A program made the translations under genes and the position numbers. The notes beneath the pieces were generated by a model. It searched no databases, was not told where the DNA came from, and saw only the letters and a program-made list of their open reading frames with translations. A stretch of DNA of 64,000 nt. Source: a virus. Location of the stretch: the IMG/VR virus record IMGVR_UViG_3300027541_000009, positions 62,001-126,000 of that record; one strand, 5' to 3'. Shown piece by piece: positions 25,026 through 34,429 of this stretch; positions within the stretch are counted from its first letter, which is position 1; each line of letters opens with the position of its first letter.

Positions 25026-27517
25026 GATTTTACACTAATGTAACTCAAAAATTCGATAAAATGTTGGTTCGTGGATATGAAGATGGTGAAAGGTTTAACC
25101 AGGAACTTGAATTTTATCCTACATTATATGTTTTAAGTAAAAAAGAGACAGAACATAAGACACTTGATGGTCAATTTGTAAAACCAATTCAACCTGGATT
25201 GATTTCTGATTGTAGAGAATTTTATAAAAAATATAATGAAGTAGATGGATTTTCCATTTATGGGATGGATAACTATACCTTCCAATATATCTCAGATAAT
25301 TATTCTGAGGATGAAATTAAATATGATATTTCTAAAATTAAATTATTTACAATTGACATTGAGGTTGCATCTGAAAATGGATTCCCCAATGTTTTTGATT
25401 GCTCAGAAGAACTTCTTTTGATTACAATTCAAGATTATAATACCAAGGAAATTATTACTTTCGGGTCTAGGGATTATTCTGGAAATAGAAAAGACTTCAC
25501 ATTTATAAAATGTGAAGATGAAGTTGATCTATTTAATAAATTCTTGGAATTTTGGGAAACTTCATCTCCTGATGTAGTAACTGGATGGAATAATTCACTG
25601 TATGATATTCCATATATTGTGGGTAGGATTGATAGAGTACTTGGTTCCAAAGAGGTTAAAAGACTTTCTCCTTGGAAAAATGTAAGAATTAGAGAAGTAG
25701 AAATTTCTGGAAGGACAAATCTTATTTGTGATATTTCTGGAATTACTATATTGGATTATCTCAATCTCTATAAAAAGTTTACTTATACTAATAGGGAAAG
25801 TTATGCACTTAATCACATTGGTGAAGTAGAATTAGGTCAGAAAAAACTGGACCACTCAGAGTTTGATACGTTTAAAGAATTTTATACAAAAAATTGGAAT
25901 AAGTTTGTTGATTATAATATTCTAGACGTAGAACTTGTAGATAAACTTGAGGAGAAATTAAAATTAATTGAACTTTGTATTATGATGGCATATAATGCAA
26001 AGATTAACTTCGATGACGTTTTTTATCAAGTTAGGATGTGGGATGCAATTACTTACAATTATTTGAGAAAAAAGAATATTGCAATTCCACCTAAAGTTGC
26101 TTCAGATAAGGATGAAAAATTTGAGGGTGCTTATGTAAAAGAACCTAAACCTGGAATGTACGATTGGGTTGTGAGTTTTGACCTTGCTTCCCTATATCCA
26201 AGTCTAATCATGATGTATAATATTAGTCCAGAAACAATTTTGGATAATAAACATCCTAACATTAACATTCAAAAAGTTCTTAATAAAACTGTAGATACTG
26301 AAAGTTATTCTGAGTATGCTATATGTCCAAATGGATGTATGTACAGAAAAGATATACGTGGATTCTTTCCTGAACTTATTGAAAAAATGTTCAATGATAG
26401 AAAACTCTACAAGAAAAAAATGCTTGAGGCTCAGATAAAGTATGAAAAAGAACCATCTAAAAAGTTAAGCAACTTAATTTCTGAATATAATAATATCCAA
26501 CAGAACTTGAAGATTTGTTTGAATAGTCTTTATGGTGCCCTTGGAAATCAATACTTTAGATATTACCGATTAGACAATGCAAAGGCAGTTACCTTTTCTG
26601 GGCAAACTGTAATTAAGTGGATTGAGAGTAAATTAAATACATATCTCAATAAAATTATTGGTACTAAAAATCAAGACTTTATTATTGCATTGGATACTGA
26701 TTCTAACTATTTAAATTTGGGACCTCTTATTAAAAAAGTTTTTAAAGATAAGCAAGTATCAAAAGAAAAAATTATTAGTTTCATCGATACTATTTGTGAA
26801 GATAAATTCCAAGAGTTTATTAATACATCGTTCCAGGAACTTTCTGATTACACCAATGCATATAAAAATACTCTTTATATGAAAAGAGAGGCAATTTGCG
26901 ATAGGGCTATCTGGACCAAAAAGAAAAGATATATCCTCAATGTATGGGATAATGAAGGAGTTAGGTATGAGGAACCTAAGATTAAAATCAAGGGTCTAGA
27001 AGCAATTAAATCATCTACCCCTGCAGTATGCAGAAAAATGATTAAAGATGCAGTTCCAATTATGATGAATCAATCTGAAGATGATATGATCCGTTACATC
27101 AAAGAATGTAAGGAAAAATTTATGAAATTTTCAGTTGAAGAGATTTCATTTCCAAGATCTGTTAATAACTTAGATGTTTATGGATCTAGAGGTGAAATTT
27201 ACAAAAAAGGAACTCCGATGCATGTTAGGGGAGCACTTCTTTATAATTACTATGTAAGGAAGAATAAAATAGATCATAAATATCCAATTATCCAAAATGG
27301 AGAAAAAATAAAGTACTGTGCACTTAAAGTTCCAAATCCTATTAGGGAAGATGTAATTTGTTTTATCCAGAACTTTCCGAAGGAACTTGATTTGGATAAG
27401 TACGTAGACTATACTACACAGTTCAATAAATCTTTTCTGGAGCCTCTTAAAATTATTCTAGATGCTATTGGGTGGAAAACAGAGAAGACAGTAAACTTAG
27501 CAAACTTTTACGCATAA
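25022..27517 (+). CDS. gp43: DNA polymerase gp43 (family B)
   Basis: 831 residues (T4 898). Exonuclease: Exo I FTIDIEVA (about 110), Exo II GWNNSLYDIPYI (about 188), Exo III YNILDVELV (about 298). Polymerase: motif A SFDLASLYPSLI (about 387), motif B KICLNSLYGALGN (about 500), motif C ALDTDSNYL (about 560). Replicates the phage genome with gp45, gp41 and gp61. The start is TTG at 25022: it gives the conserved N-terminus RFYTNVTQ, and GAGGAGGAGG lies 7 bases before it. No later ATG would preserve this N-terminus. No intron or intein is seen. Confidence 0.97.
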   Translation: MRFYTNVTQKFDKMLVRGYEDGERFNQELEFYPTLYVLSKKETEHKTLDGQFVKPIQPGLISDCREFYKKYNEVDGFSIYGMDNYTFQYISDNYSEDEIKYDISKIKLFTIDIEVASENGFPNVFDCSEELLLITIQDYNTKEIITFGSRDYSGNRKDFTFIKCEDEVDLFNKFLEFWETSSPDVVTGWNNSLYDIPYIVGRIDRVLGSKEVKRLSPWKNVRIREVEISGRTNLICDISGITILDYLNLYKKFTYTNRESYALNHIGEVELGQKKLDHSEFDTFKEFYTKNWNKFVDYNILDVELVDKLEEKLKLIELCIMMAYNAKINFDDVFYQVRMWDAITYNYLRKKNIAIPPKVASDKDEKFEGAYVKEPKPGMYDWVVSFDLASLYPSLIMMYNISPETILDNKHPNINIQKVLNKTVDTESYSEYAICPNGCMYRKDIRGFFPELIEKMFNDRKLYKKKMLEAQIKYEKEPSKKLSNLISEYNNIQQNLKICLNSLYGALGNQYFRYYRLDNAKAVTFSGQTVIKWIESKLNTYLNKIIGTKNQDFIIALDTDSNYLNLGPLIKKVFKDKQVSKEKIISFIDTICEDKFQEFINTSFQELSDYTNAYKNTLYMKREAICDRAIWTKKKRYILNVWDNEGVRYEEPKIKIKGLEAIKSSTPAVCRKMIKDAVPIMMNQSEDDMIRYIKECKEKFMKFSVEEISFPRSVNNLDVYGSRGEIYKKGTPMHVRGALLYNYYVRKNKIDHKYPIIQNGEKIKYCALKVPNPIREDVICFIQNFPKELDLDKYVDYTTQFNKSFLEPLKIILDAIGWKTEKTVNLANFYA

Positions 27518-27521
27518 AATT

Positions 27522-28532
27522 ATGGATTTTCTAAAAGATATTGTAAATGAAATTGGAGGAGAGTACACACAACTAGCCTCTGAAATTGATGAAACTGAAT
27601 CATATGTAGATACTGGTTCTTATATATTCAATGCTGCAGTTTCTGGAAGCATTTATGGGGGAGTATCTGGAAATAAAATTACAGCACTTGCAGGTGAGCA
27701 AGCAAGTGGTAAGACGTTCTTTGCACTTGCAGTAGTTAAGAATTTCCTACAAAATAATCCAGAAGGGTATTGTTTGTATTTTGATACTGAAGCTGCAATA
27801 ACAAAATCTCTTCTACAAAGTAGAGGAATTGATACAAATCGTTTGGTTGTAGTTAATGTAGTAACTGTTGAAGAATTCCGAACAAAGGCTTTAAAGGCAG
27901 TTGATATTTACGAGAAAAAACCAGAAAAGGATAGAAAACCTTGTATTTTTGTTCTTGATAGTTTGGGTATGCTTTCTACCAATAAAGAAATTGGAGATGC
28001 TCTCTCTGAAAAAGACACTAGGGATATGACCAAACCTCAACTTATTAAAGGTGCATTCCGAATGTTGACTCTTAAACTTGGGCAGGTTAATATTCCAATG
28101 ATAGTGACAAACCATACTTATGAAACTATGAGTATGTACTCATCTAAGGAAATGTCTGGGGGAAGTGGACTTAAATATGCCGCATCTACTATCGTTTATC
28201 TTTCGAAATCAAAAGAGAAGGAAGGTACTGAAGTAGTTGGCAATATAATCAAAGTAAAAACATTCAAGTCACGTTTAAGTAAAGAAAATAAAGAAGTTGA
28301 AGTTCGTCTTTATTATGATGAAAGGGGACTTGATAGGTATTATGGTCTTTTGGATCTTGCTGAAAAATACGAAATATTTAAAAAGTCTGGTGCCAGATAT
28401 CAAGTTGGAGATGGAACTTCTCAATATGGAAAAACCATTATGGAAAATCCAGAAAAATACTTTACTCCTGATGTAATGCAAGCACTTGATGAAGCAGCAA
28501 AAACAGAATACTCTTATGGTCAACCAACTTGA
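27522..28532 (+). CDS. uvsX: RecA-like recombinase UvsX
   Basis: 336 residues (T4 391). Walker A GEQASGKTFF (about 58-67), Walker B ILDSLGML (about 142), and the GGSGLKYAASTIVYLSK segment of the DNA-binding loop region. UvsX catalyses strand exchange, helped by UvsY, and starts recombination-dependent replication. It begins 4 bases after the polymerase stop. A short hairpin (TGTAG/CTACA) without a T-run overlaps the end of the gene. Confidence 0.96.
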   Translation: MDFLKDIVNEIGGEYTQLASEIDETESYVDTGSYIFNAAVSGSIYGGVSGNKITALAGEQASGKTFFALAVVKNFLQNNPEGYCLYFDTEAAITKSLLQSRGIDTNRLVVVNVVTVEEFRTKALKAVDIYEKKPEKDRKPCIFVLDSLGMLSTNKEIGDALSEKDTRDMTKPQLIKGAFRMLTLKLGQVNIPMIVTNHTYETMSMYSSKEMSGGSGLKYAASTIVYLSKSKEKEGTEVVGNIIKVKTFKSRLSKENKEVEVRLYYDERGLDRYYGLLDLAEKYEIFKKSGARYQVGDGTSQYGKTIMENPEKYFTPDVMQALDEAAKTEYSYGQPT

Positions 28533-28589
28533 TGTAGGTGTCTGACTACAGGGCATAAAATAGTTTAATATTCATTTACAATACAAATA

Positions 28590-29963
28590 ATGGAAAGAGT
28601 TGAGACTACTATTCTTCGTAATTTACTTTTCAACAGTGAATACTGTAGAAAAGTATTGCCTTTCATAAACCCTGATTATTTTGAGAATAAACATGAACGT
28701 GTTGTCTTTGAAGAAATAAGTAAGTTTATTGTTTCTTATGAAGATATGGCAACAAAAGAAGTTGTCTTAATTGAGGCAGAAAAAAGAACTGATATTTCAG
28801 AAGAAACTTATAAAATTATTTGTGATTATGTATCTAATCTGGATAATGTTCATGTAGACCTTCAGTGGTTGATGGACACTACAGAATCTTGGTGTAGAGA
28901 TCGTGCAATTTACCTTGCACTCATGGAAAGCATCAAGATTGCTGATGGGCAGGATGAAAAGAAAGGTAGAGATGCTATTCCTGGAATTCTTCAGGAGGCA
29001 CTCTCTGTATCTTTCGATGAGCATATCGGACACGATTTCATTGAGGATTACTCTAAACGATATGATTATTATACTAGAGTTGAAGAAAAACTTCCTTTTG
29101 ATTTAGATTACTTTAATAGAATTACTAATGGTGGACTTTCAAAGAAAACATTATCATTGATTCTTGCAGGTCCTAATGTAGGTAAATCACTTGCAATGTG
29201 CTCATTTGCATCTGGATTTCTATCCAAAGGTAAAAATGTTTTATACATTACTTTAGAAATGGCAGAAGAAAAAATCGCACAAAGAATAGATGCTAATCTT
29301 TTGAATGTTAACATCACAGACATTGATAAATTATCAAAAGAAAAGTTTGAGAATAAAATTGTCAAACTTTCACAAAAAACCCATGGTAAGTTGATCATTA
29401 AAGAATATCCACCTTCTTCTGCTCATGTAGGTCATTTCAAATCTCTTCTCAATGAACTTGCTCTTAAAAAGCATTTCCATCCTGATATAATTTTTGTTGA
29501 CTATCTTAATATCTGTGCATCCAGTAGGTATAGGAATAACTCAGCAGTAAACTCTTACACTTACGTTAAGAGTATCTCTGAAGAACTTCGTGCCCTTGCT
29601 GTTGAATATAATGTACCAGTGTTCAGTTCAACTCAAACTACTCGTAGTGGTTACAGTACAACTGACCCAGACATGACTGATACTTCAGAAAGTTTTGGTA
29701 CAGTTGCTACCGTAGATATGATTATCGCAATGATTAAAACTGAAGAACTTGATCAACTTGGTCAGGTAATGTTTAAACAAATTAAAAATCGTGATAATGA
29801 TGTTTCAAAATTTAAAAGATTTGTTGTTGGTGTAGATAGGAATAAAATGAGATTGTATGATGTTGAACAAAATGCTCAAATTCAAGCTCTTGACGAAGCT
29901 TTAGAAGAAGAGTATAATTTTGAGGATGATAAAAAAAGCAAATTTAAGGAATTTAAATTTTAA
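28590..29963 (+). CDS. gp41: Replicative helicase gp41
   Basis: 457 residues (T4 475), DnaB family. An N-terminal helical domain (about 1-150) precedes a RecA-like motor with Walker A GPNVGKSL (about 194-201), Walker B IIFVDYLNI (about 305) and the FSSTQTTRSGY segment (about 347). The hexamer unwinds the fork on the lagging strand and, with gp61, forms the primosome. The stop overlaps the mazG start by 1 base. Confidence 0.97.
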   Translation: MERVETTILRNLLFNSEYCRKVLPFINPDYFENKHERVVFEEISKFIVSYEDMATKEVVLIEAEKRTDISEETYKIICDYVSNLDNVHVDLQWLMDTTESWCRDRAIYLALMESIKIADGQDEKKGRDAIPGILQEALSVSFDEHIGHDFIEDYSKRYDYYTRVEEKLPFDLDYFNRITNGGLSKKTLSLILAGPNVGKSLAMCSFASGFLSKGKNVLYITLEMAEEKIAQRIDANLLNVNITDIDKLSKEKFENKIVKLSQKTHGKLIIKEYPPSSAHVGHFKSLLNELALKKHFHPDIIFVDYLNICASSRYRNNSAVNSYTYVKSISEELRALAVEYNVPVFSSTQTTRSGYSTTDPDMTDTSESFGTVATVDMIIAMIKTEELDQLGQVMFKQIKNRDNDVSKFKRFVVGVDRNKMRLYDVEQNAQIQALDEALEEEYNFEDDKKSKFKEFKF

Positions 29964-30436
29964 TGTCTATTTCTATCAATAAGAAAACACTAGAAAACGG
30001 ATGTGCCGAATATACTATGACTGAAACTCCAAAGCATGTTGACTTTAATAAGTATGCTGAATTTGTAGATGCTGTAACTTCTGATGAATCAAAAGACTTC
30101 CTTGCACTTTCAGATCGTCTAGTTGCTCTAGATGAGAAGGGTGCAAATATTGAAAGACTTTTGACTTCTGCCGTTGGTATTAATGCTGAAGGTGGTGAGT
30201 TTATGGAAATCGTCAAAAAGATGGTGTTCCAAGGCAAACCTTACAATGAAGATAATCGTGAGCACTTGATTATCGAACTGGGTGATATCATGTGGTACGT
30301 TGCTCAGGCATGTATGGCACTTGATGTGACTCTTGATGATGTGGTTGCTCGTAATGTGCACAAACTCCTCAAACGTTATCCTGAAGGTGCTTTTGATGTT
30401 TATTTCTCTGAAAACCGTGCTTCGGATGATAGATAA
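29963..30436 (+). CDS. mazG: MazG-like nucleotide pyrophosphohydrolase
   Basis: 157 residues. The MazG helix pattern is seen at FMEIVKKMVFQGKPY with NREHLIIELGDIMWYVAQAC: acidic metal ligands in ExxK and ELGDI (ExxD). MazG enzymes hydrolyse (d)NTPs and have been linked to (p)ppGpp; cyanophage versions act on dNTPs, with a proposed role in dNTP pool or alarmone control. The gene follows gp41 as in other cyanophages and ends before an intrinsic terminator. Confidence 0.92.
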   Translation: MSISINKKTLENGCAEYTMTETPKHVDFNKYAEFVDAVTSDESKDFLALSDRLVALDEKGANIERLLTSAVGINAEGGEFMEIVKKMVFQGKPYNEDNREHLIIELGDIMWYVAQACMALDVTLDDVVARNVHKLLKRYPEGAFDVYFSENRASDDR

Positions 30437-30457
30437 TTATTCTTGATTATCCAATTT

Positions 30458-30489
30458 AAATCTCTCTAAATATTTGGAGAGATTTTTTT
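30458..30489 (+). terminator. Intrinsic terminator after mazG; stem holds the next ribosome site
   Basis: 9-bp stem AAATCTCTC/GAGAGATTT (30458-30466 with 30477-30485) and a run of seven T. The GGAGAG of the right arm is also the only ribosome site for the ATG at 30492. Confidence 0.85.
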
Positions 30490-30491
30490 GT

Positions 30492-31475
30492 ATGGATATT
30501 ACTGTAGATCAGGTTTACGATGAATTAATAAAAAAACCAGAGTATTCCTCAAATATAGTAAAAGAGGCTAATAAAATCACTATATACTCAAATGATTCAA
30601 TAAAAAAATCAGAAGAAAGGAAAAATAAACTAAGAGGAATTAGAGATTATTTAAGAGAGAAATTTCCAGAATCTTCTAATCTTATAATTTACAATCCTAA
30701 AGGATCTGGTAGTACAATAGGAAGAACTGAGATAATAAATAGTGGATCTCGGGATATAGTAGTACTTTTAAAACCAGTACTAGAACCAATTATTCTAAAA
30801 AATTGGCTTTTAAATGAAGAAATGTTTGCTGACATATCTAATGAATATAAAGATTATGCAGATGAAGATTCAAGTAAATATAAAATACTTATAAGTGATG
30901 GTAGAAAAAGTATCATTATAGATGATGTTAAAAGTGTTACTAGAGTTGGGGGATTGAATAAAAAGTCGGATATAAAAATAACTAAGACAATAGGAAAAGA
31001 ATATAACATATCCTTAAAAATGTCTCAGTTTCCAGCTTGGCAAGGATATGCAAATAGTAGTCCATCTGCAGTAGAGACTGCAAAAAAAATAATAAGCAAT
31101 TTAGTAAATCCTACTGCTTCATTTGGTAAAGGTTCTGGTGGAGTTTCTGTTATCTCTACTTTATCTGAAGTTAAAGAATTTTGTTTTGGTGGAGATGGGT
31201 CAAATAGAGTAGATTATATTATTAGTGCAGATTTTACATCAAAATCACCTAAATCTTCATTTAAATATAATCAAGATACTAAAACTCTTACTATAATAGT
31301 GAATAAAATATATTCTAGAACTCCTATTGATTATGAAGAAGTTAGAAAAAATTGTTATTTGTTAATCTCTAAAGTTTCCAATGCTAGCATTACAATAGGA
31401 AATCAATATAGAGGATATCAAATATCATTTGTTCCAGAAAGTAGAGTTAGAAACACCATTCCAGGAAAAAGATAA
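30492..31475 (+). CDS. Unrecognised protein, possibly nuclease-like
   Basis: 327 residues from ATG 30492, two bases after the terminator T-run. Residues about 60-110 contain NLIIYNPKGSGSTIG and SGSRDIVVLLKP; about 150-190 contain KSDIKITKTIGKEYNISLKM and FPAWQGYANSSPSA. A conserved Asp in a strand followed by ISLK resembles the D-(E/S)xK core of PD-(D/E)xK nuclease-like phage proteins, but the full motif is not clear. The C-terminus is basic. The gene precedes the capsid-cargo cluster and may belong to it. Confidence 0.55.
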   Translation: MDITVDQVYDELIKKPEYSSNIVKEANKITIYSNDSIKKSEERKNKLRGIRDYLREKFPESSNLIIYNPKGSGSTIGRTEIINSGSRDIVVLLKPVLEPIILKNWLLNEEMFADISNEYKDYADEDSSKYKILISDGRKSIIIDDVKSVTRVGGLNKKSDIKITKTIGKEYNISLKMSQFPAWQGYANSSPSAVETAKKIISNLVNPTASFGKGSGGVSVISTLSEVKEFCFGGDGSNRVDYIISADFTSKSPKSSFKYNQDTKTLTIIVNKIYSRTPIDYEEVRKNCYLLISKVSNASITIGNQYRGYQISFVPESRVRNTIPGKR

Positions 31476-31478
31476 ATA
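31471..31478 (+). promoter_or_regulatory. Late promoter of 31495 gene
   Basis: GATAAATA, one mismatch, spanning the preceding stop codon, 16 bases before the ATG. Confidence 0.55.
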
Positions 31479-31494
31479 ATTAAAAAACTAATCA

Positions 31495-32694
31495 ATGAAG
31501 TCCTTTCGTCAGTTTATATCAGAAGCTTTAGAAACTGTAGCATCATCTCAAGCCAAGCAAATGGGTTTGAGGGGGAATGGTCATGGAGATTGGTACGACA
31601 ATCAAGGAAATTTAGTAGCAAAAACTGTTGGTGGAAAATTAAAAGTATTTAAAGGGAGAGGTGGAAAGGGACCTAGAGATGAATCTCAACCTCAAACTAA
31701 ACAAAAGATATCAGTAACTGATAAAGTTTCTCAACAACAATCTGATGCACAACAGCAACAGTCGGACGGATCCGATGGAATCGTTGTAGTATTTGGAAGA
31801 TTTAATCCACCATCTAGGAATCATGAGCAACTTTTAAAATTTGGATTTGCTAGATCTAAAGAATCTGGATATGACTATAGAATTTACCCAAGTCGTATTC
31901 AAGATGCTGGAACTAATCCATTGAATCCTTCTTTGAAGGTTCAATTTATGCAGATCATGTATCCAGAGTATGCAGATTATATTTTAGATAGTGAAGACTC
32001 TAAGACAATTTTTGATGTACTTGAATCTTTGTATGGAGATGGATATAAGAATGTTAAAATTGTAGTTGGATCAGATAGACTTGGAGAATTTCAAAGTCTT
32101 GCTCATAGGAATGATGGTCAGAATTATACTTTCGATAATATAGAAGTATTATCTGCATCTGTTAGAGATCCTGATAGTGATACTGCAGGTTCTGGATCTT
32201 CTGTAGCATTGAGAACTGCTGCTGCTGAAGGAAATTATGAAGCATTTGCTTCTAATCTTCCACCTAAAATGAAAACTGCAGATAAGCAGCAATTATTTGA
32301 TTCTGTAGTTAAATCGATGAAAATTGGTGAGGATTTAGAATTGTGGAAGATTGCCCCCGAACTTGATATGGAAAGTTTGCGTATAAATTATAAAAAAAAT
32401 AATTTATACCCTGTAGGTTCTATGGTTGAAAATTTAAATACCGGATTATCAGGAAGAGTTTTAAGAAGAGGTACAAATTACCTTATCTGTGTTACAGAAA
32501 GTGGGGTAATGTTTAAATCTTGGTTGCAAAATGTAAGAGAATCTACTTATGAGGTAGGGACAGATAAGTATAGGGAAAAACTTCAAAGCATGGTACATGG
32601 TCAACCTATAAAATCTTTTACTAAAATTCCCATTAAAGAAACTGTACCTAAAAACCTAAATAAACTTAGGAAAGATTTGCAAAAAGTAAAATGA
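31495..32694 (+). CDS. Candidate capsid-cargo protein with nucleotidyltransferase domain
   Basis: 399 residues. The N-terminus MKSFRQFISEALETV resembles the T4 capsid-targeting peptide, with a gp21-like site ISE|A after residue 10. A Gln-rich linker (about 60-95) leads to a HIGH-type nucleotidyltransferase (about 97-270): VVVFGRFNPPSRNHEQLL (nucleotide loop), IVVGSDRLGEF, and SSVALRTAAAEGNYEAF (the S/T-x-x-R motif). Such enzymes (NMN adenylyl-, FAD or CTP transferase types) join a nucleotide to a phosphate. Residues about 300-350 form a small KOW-like barrel (YPVGSMVENLNTGLSGRVLR). The exact substrate cannot be read from sequence. Confidence 0.8.
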   Translation: MKSFRQFISEALETVASSQAKQMGLRGNGHGDWYDNQGNLVAKTVGGKLKVFKGRGGKGPRDESQPQTKQKISVTDKVSQQQSDAQQQQSDGSDGIVVVFGRFNPPSRNHEQLLKFGFARSKESGYDYRIYPSRIQDAGTNPLNPSLKVQFMQIMYPEYADYILDSEDSKTIFDVLESLYGDGYKNVKIVVGSDRLGEFQSLAHRNDGQNYTFDNIEVLSASVRDPDSDTAGSGSSVALRTAAAEGNYEAFASNLPPKMKTADKQQLFDSVVKSMKIGEDLELWKIAPELDMESLRINYKKNNLYPVGSMVENLNTGLSGRVLRRGTNYLICVTESGVMFKSWLQNVRESTYEVGTDKYREKLQSMVHGQPIKSFTKIPIKETVPKNLNKLRKDLQKVK

Positions 32695-34163
32695 GTTCTG
32701 AGGAAAGAATTTTTTTAGAGGCTACGGCTGCTGAAATTAAAAGAGCTGGTGAGAAGGAACTTAAAAAAACTCAAAAGGAAAATAAAAAGGAAAAAAAGGA
32801 TTCCGAGTGGTATAGGAAGCAGCTCGAGGCAAATCTCGCATATAAGAGAGAAAGATTAGAGTGGCAAAAGGAAAGGTCATTATTAAAGGATAAATTAAGA
32901 AGAAAAAGAGAAACTGAAAAGGGTGCTGAAAGTGTAAAGGAACCACTTCGTAAAATTAAAACTGAAGTAATTAGTGATAAAGATAAAGATCCAACTGCTT
33001 ATCAAAAAGCAATGGGAAGTGCAGCATCTTTAGCAAAAGGACTTGCTACTGCGGGAGTTGCTGCAGTTAAAAGGAGAGCAGAAAAGAAAAAACAAGAATC
33101 TGAAGGACTTAAAAAACCTAAAGTTGGAACTAGAGAACCTAAACCATATTCGATTGCATATAAGTCTGCTAAGAAAAAAAAGAAATTGGAACCTCAAAAA
33201 TTGTCCGGAACTCCAGAGAGAGAAAAACTCCCTGCAGGTAAAGCACCAATTGCAAGAAGACTGCCTGCAGGTCAAGGTCCTAGTAAACCATCAGGTACAC
33301 TTGGACAAAGAGCTAGAAAAAATCCAGAACTTAAAAAAAAGTTAATCGCACAAAGATCTGTTGGAGAAGAATTTTCTTGTTGGAGAGAAGAATTTTTATA
33401 TGAACTAGGGGAACTTAGAAAAAATAAAAAAAATAAGAAAATGAAAAATGGTGATGAAGAAAAAATTATTGATGTAATGAGTGGTAAAAATAAAATTGTA
33501 ATTGGTCCAAAAATTGATGAGCAATTAGATATTGTAGAAGCAAGAAAAAGAGAGAAAATTGCTAATGCAGTTCTTTTAGCAACTATGGCAGCAACTGCGG
33601 GACAATCTCCCAAAGATTTTGTAAGAACTGGTCATATTGAGTCACCTGGAACTGCTCTTATGCAAACATGGGCAAGAAAAAGAGGTGAGGCAGAAAGAAA
33701 TTTAGATAGTGGTAGAGTTTCTCACCCCTCTAGAAACATTAAGAAAAAAAAAGTTACCGAAGAATGTGATTGTGAAAAAGATCCAAAAAAAGAATTAGTA
33801 AAAGCAATAGTCTCAAAAGCTATGAGTGAAAAGAAAAGAAAAAATTATTTGTTGAATTCTGGAATTATTGGGGAAAAGATGGAAATCTCAGAAGCAAAAA
33901 AGTCTGAGATGAAATGTAATAAACCAAGAGCAGAAGCACATGGTTCTGGTGAAACTGGAAAATCTCATGTCGTAAAGGCTTGTGAAGGTGGAACTGAAAA
34001 ATTAATTCGTTTTGGGCAACTTGGAGTCAAAGGTTCTCCAAAGAGAAAAGGTGAATCTAAAGAATATGCAAGTCGTCGTAATCGATTTAAAACAAGACAT
34101 GCAAAAAATATTGCAAAAGGAAAAATGTCTGCGGCTTATTGGGCAAATAAAGTTAAATGGTAA
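32691..34163 (+). CDS. Large basic, coiled-coil candidate virion protein
   Basis: 490 residues, extremely Lys/Arg-rich. The N-terminal 90 residues are coiled coil; about 95-240 is basic, Pro-rich linker; about 270-310 is IVE|ARKREKIANAVLLATM; about 400 reads MEISE|AKKSEMKCNKP, after which the last 90 residues are a conserved phage domain (HVVKACEGGTEKLIRFGQLG, RHAKNIAKGKMSAAYWA). The two (I/L)-x-E|A sites match the gp21 rule and would release the C-terminal domain. It is coupled to the nucleotidyltransferase gene by a 4-base overlap. I infer a DNA-condensing internal head protein; no activity is known. Confidence 0.75.
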   Translation: MSSEERIFLEATAAEIKRAGEKELKKTQKENKKEKKDSEWYRKQLEANLAYKRERLEWQKERSLLKDKLRRKRETEKGAESVKEPLRKIKTEVISDKDKDPTAYQKAMGSAASLAKGLATAGVAAVKRRAEKKKQESEGLKKPKVGTREPKPYSIAYKSAKKKKKLEPQKLSGTPEREKLPAGKAPIARRLPAGQGPSKPSGTLGQRARKNPELKKKLIAQRSVGEEFSCWREEFLYELGELRKNKKNKKMKNGDEEKIIDVMSGKNKIVIGPKIDEQLDIVEARKREKIANAVLLATMAATAGQSPKDFVRTGHIESPGTALMQTWARKRGEAERNLDSGRVSHPSRNIKKKKVTEECDCEKDPKKELVKAIVSKAMSEKKRKNYLLNSGIIGEKMEISEAKKSEMKCNKPRAEAHGSGETGKSHVVKACEGGTEKLIRFGQLGVKGSPKRKGESKEYASRRNRFKTRHAKNIAKGKMSAAYWANKVKW

Positions 34164-34176
34164 AGCATTAATTTTA

Positions 34177-34184
34177 GATAAATA
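34177..34184 (+). promoter_or_regulatory. Late promoter of 34211 gene
   Basis: GATAAATA, one mismatch, 26 bases before the ATG. Confidence 0.55.
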
Positions 34185-34210
34185 TTTTTATCCATAACAC
34201 GGAGAGCATC

Positions 34211-34381
34211 ATGGGAGCACTTGTAGAACTAGTAAAACCAATTTTATTTGCTGCAATTAATAGTTGCACCACAAAAAAACTTGTGTGTGATTTACTTGAT
34301 CGTTATGCAAAATCAACCGATAATGATGTAGACAATCTAATCGCAGCAACTGTTAGAACAGCACTATTAAAGAATTGCTGA
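34211..34381 (+). CDS. Small amphipathic protein
   Basis: 56 residues with GGAG upstream of the ATG: MGALVELVKPILFAAINSCT, then TKKLVCDLLDRYAKST and DNLIAATVRTALLKNC. It is mostly helical, hydrophobic at the N-terminus but without a clear transmembrane segment. Similar small proteins occur in other marine phages, without known function. It is a single-gene unit with its own late box and terminator, so it is probably strongly expressed late. Confidence 0.75.
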   Translation: MGALVELVKPILFAAINSCTTKKLVCDLLDRYAKSTDNDVDNLIAATVRTALLKNC

Positions 34382-34400
34382 TACTAAATTAAATAAGTTT

Positions 34401-34429
34401 TGGAGACCTTTCTAGGGTCTCCATTTTTT
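34401..34429 (+). terminator. Intrinsic terminator
   Basis: 8-bp stem TGGAGACC/GGTCTCCA and a run of six T, directly abutting the next late box. Confidence 0.92.
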
